Notes under the pieces: generated by a model
The model's input: only the letters and a program-made list of their open reading frames with translations
Told to the model about the DNA's origin: nothing
Databases searched by the model: none
Program-made: the position numbers and the translations under genes
Assembly (NCBI RefSeq): GCF_007993035.1
Contig: NZ_VOOS01000003.1
Span: 477,732-541,731 of the forward strand
DNA from: Vicingus serpentipes
Lineage (GTDB): Bacteria; Bacteroidota; Bacteroidia; Flavobacteriales_E; Vicingaceae
DNA: 64,000 bases
Direction: 5' to 3'
Part shown: piece by piece, positions 61,121 to 64,000 of the stretch
Numbering within the stretch: position 1 is the first letter of the stretch
Layout: the number at the start of each line of letters is the position of its first letter

Positions 61121-61591
61121 ATGAAGATTAAGTTAATAGTTATTGGAAGAACAGACGAAACTTATTTAAAAGATGGAATTACAAAGTATTTAGAACGCTT
61201 GAAGCATTATGTTAATTTTGAATTTATAATACTTAATGACATTAAATTAGGTAAAAAAGCAAACATTATTTTGCAAAAAGAAATGGAAGGTAAGTTAATA
61301 TTAGAAAAAGTTAATTTAAATGACTTTTTGGTTTTGTTGGATGAAAATGGAGAGCAGTTTACTTCTATGAATTTTTCAAATTACATTCAAAAAAGAATGA
61401 ATGCAGGCAATGATTTAATATTTGTTGTTGGAGGTCCATTTGGCTTTTCAGAAGAAATTTATTCTAGGGCTAATGCAAAAATATCTCTTTCAAAAATGAC
61501 TTTTTCTCATCAGATGGTTAGATTGTTTTTTGTTGAGCAAATTTATAGAGCTTTTACCATTTTAAAAGGAGAAAAGTATCATCACCATTAG
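61121..61591 (+). CDS. rlmH: 23S rRNA pseudouridine-1915 N3-methyltransferase RlmH
   Basis: 156 aa, the usual length. SPOUT-class motifs are clear: FVVGGPFGFSEEIYSRA (SAM-binding knot) and the C-terminal MTFSHQMVRLFFVEQIYRAF with the final GEKYHHH. It methylates pseudouridine 1915 in helix 69 of 23S rRNA as a late ribosome-maturation step. It is divergent from the DUF4783-nadC operon and stands alone, 121 bp ahead of the metalloprotease gene. Confidence 0.97.
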   Translation: MKIKLIVIGRTDETYLKDGITKYLERLKHYVNFEFIILNDIKLGKKANIILQKEMEGKLILEKVNLNDFLVLLDENGEQFTSMNFSNYIQKRMNAGNDLIFVVGGPFGFSEEIYSRANAKISLSKMTFSHQMVRLFFVEQIYRAFTILKGEKYHHH

Positions 61592-61712
61592 TTTGTTTAG
61601 TTAGGTTTTCAACAGTTGTTAATTTTTAATTCTTTTTTTAGTGTTATGAATTCTTAAATTTATGGCACATAAAAGGAAAATTTTAACATAAAACTAAACT
61701 AAATTACAAATC

Positions 61713-64000
61713 ATGAAGAAAATTACACTTTCGTTACTTTCTTTCTTTATGGTGTTTATGTTGTTCGGACAAAAACTAATTCAAAATCCGAATATACAAT
61801 CGCCACAAAGTCAGACTTTAACGACGGCTCCATTAAATTTTGAGCAAATTAGTCAGCAATTACTTAACAATGCACAAAGAACGCCTGATGGCTTGGTTCG
61901 TTGTTTTTCTACTGAGTATGAACAGCTTCAAAGAATGCAAAATCCTCAGATGGAAAGCATTGAAGATTTTGAGGCTTGGTTAGCTCCTAAAGTAGCTGCA
62001 TATAAGGCTAGTTTATCTAATGGGAATACGAATAAAGCTGTAATTACTGTTCCTGTAATTATGCACATTATTCATAATTCAACTGAAAGTGTTGGCCAAG
62101 GACGAAATATTTCACAAGCTCAAGCAACATCTCAAATTACTATTTTAAATGAAGATTTTAGAAGACTTAATGCTGATGCAGTAAATACTCCAGCTGCATT
62201 TTTACCAGTAGCTGCTGATTTAGAGATTAATTTTGTACCAGCATTGCGTTATGCTTCAAATCACCCTTTAGCTGGGCAAACTTTAGCTGAACCAGGTATT
62301 AATAGAGTTTCAACTGCAGATATTGCTGGAATTAACAATACGACTAACGGTTACAGTACAGCAACAATTGACGCAACAATTAAGCCGGCAACTTATTGGG
62401 ATAGAACAGAGGTGATGAATGTATGGGTGTGTCAAATACAAGGTGGGATTCTAGGTTATGCACAATTTCCATCTTCTTCTGGTTTAGGAGGGTTAAATGC
62501 TAATGGAGGTTCAGCAAATACTGATGGTTTAGTTTTAGGATATACATACACTGGTACAGGAGGTGTAACTACAGCTCCATTTAATAAAGGTAGAACAGCA
62601 ACTCACGAAATTGGTCACTGGGCAGGATTGCGTCACATATGGGGTGATGGTGCTTGTGGAACTGATGATTTTGTTGCTGATACTCCAGAATCTGACGCTG
62701 CAAACTATGGATGTACTCAAACACATGTCTCATGTGGTTCTACTGACATGGTACAAAACTATATGGATTACTCTGATGATGCTTGTATGAACTTATTTAC
62801 CGAAGGTCAAAAGGCAAGAGTAACTCAAGTTTTTGCAAATTCACCAGGAAGATCAGAACTACCTACATCAACTTTAGGTAGTACTTTAGTTACTACTGCT
62901 CAATTTGTTGGAACACCTACAACTGTTAATGTTGGCGGAAGTGTTACTTTTACAGATCAATCACAAAGTCCAGATAACATTACATCATGGAACTGGTCTT
63001 TTCCAGGAGGAACACCAAATTCATTTGTTGGACAAACCCCACCTGCTATCTCTTATGCAGCAGCAGGGCAGTACAATGTTACATTAGTAATTACGGATGA
63101 TAATGCTGGAGGAGATACTGAAGCTAAAACAAATTATATTAACGTTGTTAATGCAGCAGCATGTGATACTTTATTAAACATTTTAGATTCTGATACATTA
63201 AGAATTTATTCTACAGCAAGTGGATTTGCAGCAGGTATGAACGAATATGATTTAACACCAACAGCGGAAAAATACCTTACTAATTCTCCTTATAGTTATG
63301 TAACTAGTGCAGATGTTTATTTGTTTGGAGTAGCTGATGGAGGAAATGGAGCAACGGTAAGATTGAAAGTTTGGGATGACAATTCGGGTGTACCAGGAAA
63401 TGTTCTTGATTCTGTTGAATTTACTTTAGCAGATTTGGCTGCTACTCTTGCAGGTGCAGGAGGTCAAGGGTTATTAAATTTACCTTTCGATAATGCTGTA
63501 AATGTTGGATCAAATGACTTTTATGTTGGATTGAGCTATCATAATTACGATGTTAATAACGGTGATGCATTAGGTGTTGTATCTAATAGTATTTTTGACC
63601 CAGGAGCAAATACAACATATACAGTTTATGACCCAGGTTCTGGTAACGCATGGTTTGCTTATGATGCGTTGTTTGGGAATCCTTATACTGTTTATATTTC
63701 ACCTCATATGTCATTAGATGCACCTACAGCAACAATATCAACTAACACAACTACAATTTGTGCTGGAGAAACTGTTGATTTTGATGCTTCATCATCAGTT
63801 AATACTACTGGGTATAATTGGGTATTTAATGGTGGTTCACCAACAAGTGCTTCAACTGCAACTGAAACTGTTACATATGTAGCAGCAGGAACACCAAGAG
63901 CTTATTTGATTGTTGATGGTAACTGTGGTTCTATTGCAATTGATAGTGTTGATATTACAGTAACATCATCGAACACAGTAGGAGCAGCCTCGAGTTCACA
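61713..64000 (+). CDS. Secreted M43-type metalloprotease with PKD domain (3' end outside the window)
   Basis: The frame from the ATG at 61713 is open to the right edge (762 codons visible), so the gene is partial. Signal peptide ends near residue 22 (MLFGQ). A metzincin zinc site HEIGHWAGLRH is at residues 298-308 and the Met-turn follows in NYMDYSD (Met351), together matching M43 (pappalysin/cytophagalysin) peptidases. A PKD domain follows (about 395-475, SWNWSFPGGTPNS), then a beta-rich region and the start of another PKD-like repeat. The type of architecture predicts a T9SS sorting domain at the unseen C-terminus. A strong promoter was not recognised upstream. Confidence 0.9.
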   Translation, partial: MKKITLSLLSFFMVFMLFGQKLIQNPNIQSPQSQTLTTAPLNFEQISQQLLNNAQRTPDGLVRCFSTEYEQLQRMQNPQMESIEDFEAWLAPKVAAYKASLSNGNTNKAVITVPVIMHIIHNSTESVGQGRNISQAQATSQITILNEDFRRLNADAVNTPAAFLPVAADLEINFVPALRYASNHPLAGQTLAEPGINRVSTADIAGINNTTNGYSTATIDATIKPATYWDRTEVMNVWVCQIQGGILGYAQFPSSSGLGGLNANGGSANTDGLVLGYTYTGTGGVTTAPFNKGRTATHEIGHWAGLRHIWGDGACGTDDFVADTPESDAANYGCTQTHVSCGSTDMVQNYMDYSDDACMNLFTEGQKARVTQVFANSPGRSELPTSTLGSTLVTTAQFVGTPTTVNVGGSVTFTDQSQSPDNITSWNWSFPGGTPNSFVGQTPPAISYAAAGQYNVTLVITDDNAGGDTEAKTNYINVVNAAACDTLLNILDSDTLRIYSTASGFAAGMNEYDLTPTAEKYLTNSPYSYVTSADVYLFGVADGGNGATVRLKVWDDNSGVPGNVLDSVEFTLADLAATLAGAGGQGLLNLPFDNAVNVGSNDFYVGLSYHNYDVNNGDALGVVSNSIFDPGANTTYTVYDPGSGNAWFAYDALFGNPYTVYISPHMSLDAPTATISTNTTTICAGETVDFDASSSVNTTGYNWVFNGGSPTSASTATETVTYVAAGTPRAYLIVDGNCGSIAIDSVDITVTSSNTVGAASSS

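Noticed and set aside
62535..63087. Short frames on both strands inside the metalloprotease region
   Set aside because: They are shadows of the long open frame from 61713, which carries the zinc site, Met-turn and PKD domain.
1..64000. CRISPR arrays, tRNA, rRNA, insertion sequences or prophage genes
   Set aside because: No regularly spaced direct repeats, cloverleaf candidates, rRNA-like stretches, transposases, integrases or phage structural genes were recognised.

Overview
The window is a compact, AT-rich (roughly 30% GC by eye) bacterial chromosome segment. It most likely comes from the phylum Bacteroidota, order Flavobacteriales. The support is type IX secretion (T9SS) cargo with type B sorting domains, a PorP/SprF family protein, PKD-repeat adhesin-like proteins, GIN/DUF2807, DUF4783, DUF6268 and YfhO-type proteins, a bacilliredoxin (YtxJ type), and promoter-like TAnnTTTG elements in place of sigma70 -10 boxes. 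No rRNA, tRNA, CRISPR array, insertion sequence or prophage was seen. No gene-free stretch exceeds about 300 bases.

Layout. 1-3794 (+): three consecutive periplasmic folding genes (end of a large PpiC-type isomerase, a lipoprotein, a SurA-like protein), then a MoxR ATPase. 3803-8906 (-): MsbA-like exporter with a coupled 2OG oxygenase, then an Omp85-like protein with uracil-DNA glycosylase. 9063-12399: a thiol/redox patch (small lipoprotein, YtxJ, OsmC), an outer-membrane-like protein, lipoyl synthase and a YjjG-type HAD phosphatase. 12456-16971 (-): Cys-rich exported peptide, psd, cdsA, DUF2007, ftsH, rsfS. 17115-20545: birA, a 906-bp element bounded by inverted repeats and carrying one orphan membrane gene, an SRPBCC gene with pyrE, and a Nudix gene. 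20529-24648 (-): TlpA-like protein lacking the active-site cysteines, coaD, DUF6268, metallophosphoesterase. 24793-31112 (+): housekeeping genes rpmE2, GlmU-like, lon, dnaN and an M42 peptidase.

31140-46568 (+) is the main accessory region, a surface-glycan locus. After a stand-alone T9SS type B sorting-domain protein come two large membrane proteins (GT-C and YfhO type), a GT2 glycosyltransferase and a flippase. A tightly overlapping block follows: CMP-sugar synthetase, HpcH/HpaI aldolase, SDR epimerase, cyclase-family hydrolase, HAD phosphatase, 2-hydroxyacid dehydrogenase, a DUF115/MptE-like protein with a GNGPSL motif, an SGNH-like protein and a methyltransferase. A divergent Nramp-type transporter ends the block. 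The block reads as a pathway that could build, activate with CMP and transfer an unusual acidic (2-keto-acid-type) residue. This is the best candidate here for something undescribed.

46618-54216 (+) is a T9SS trio: a giant PKD-repeat protein with a type B sorting domain, a TPR/PD40 protein without an OmpA domain, and a PorP/SprF protein. The remainder holds mazG, a PagL-like lipid A deacylase with a GIN-domain lipoprotein, and a minus-strand operon (DUF4783, nadC, yihY, chalcone-isomerase-like, GT-C) divergent from rlmH. The last gene is an M43-type secreted metalloprotease with a PKD domain that runs off the right edge. The reading frames are almost all adjacent or overlapping, so most of the window is organised as short operons. 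Several convergent pairs abut or overlap with no visible terminator.
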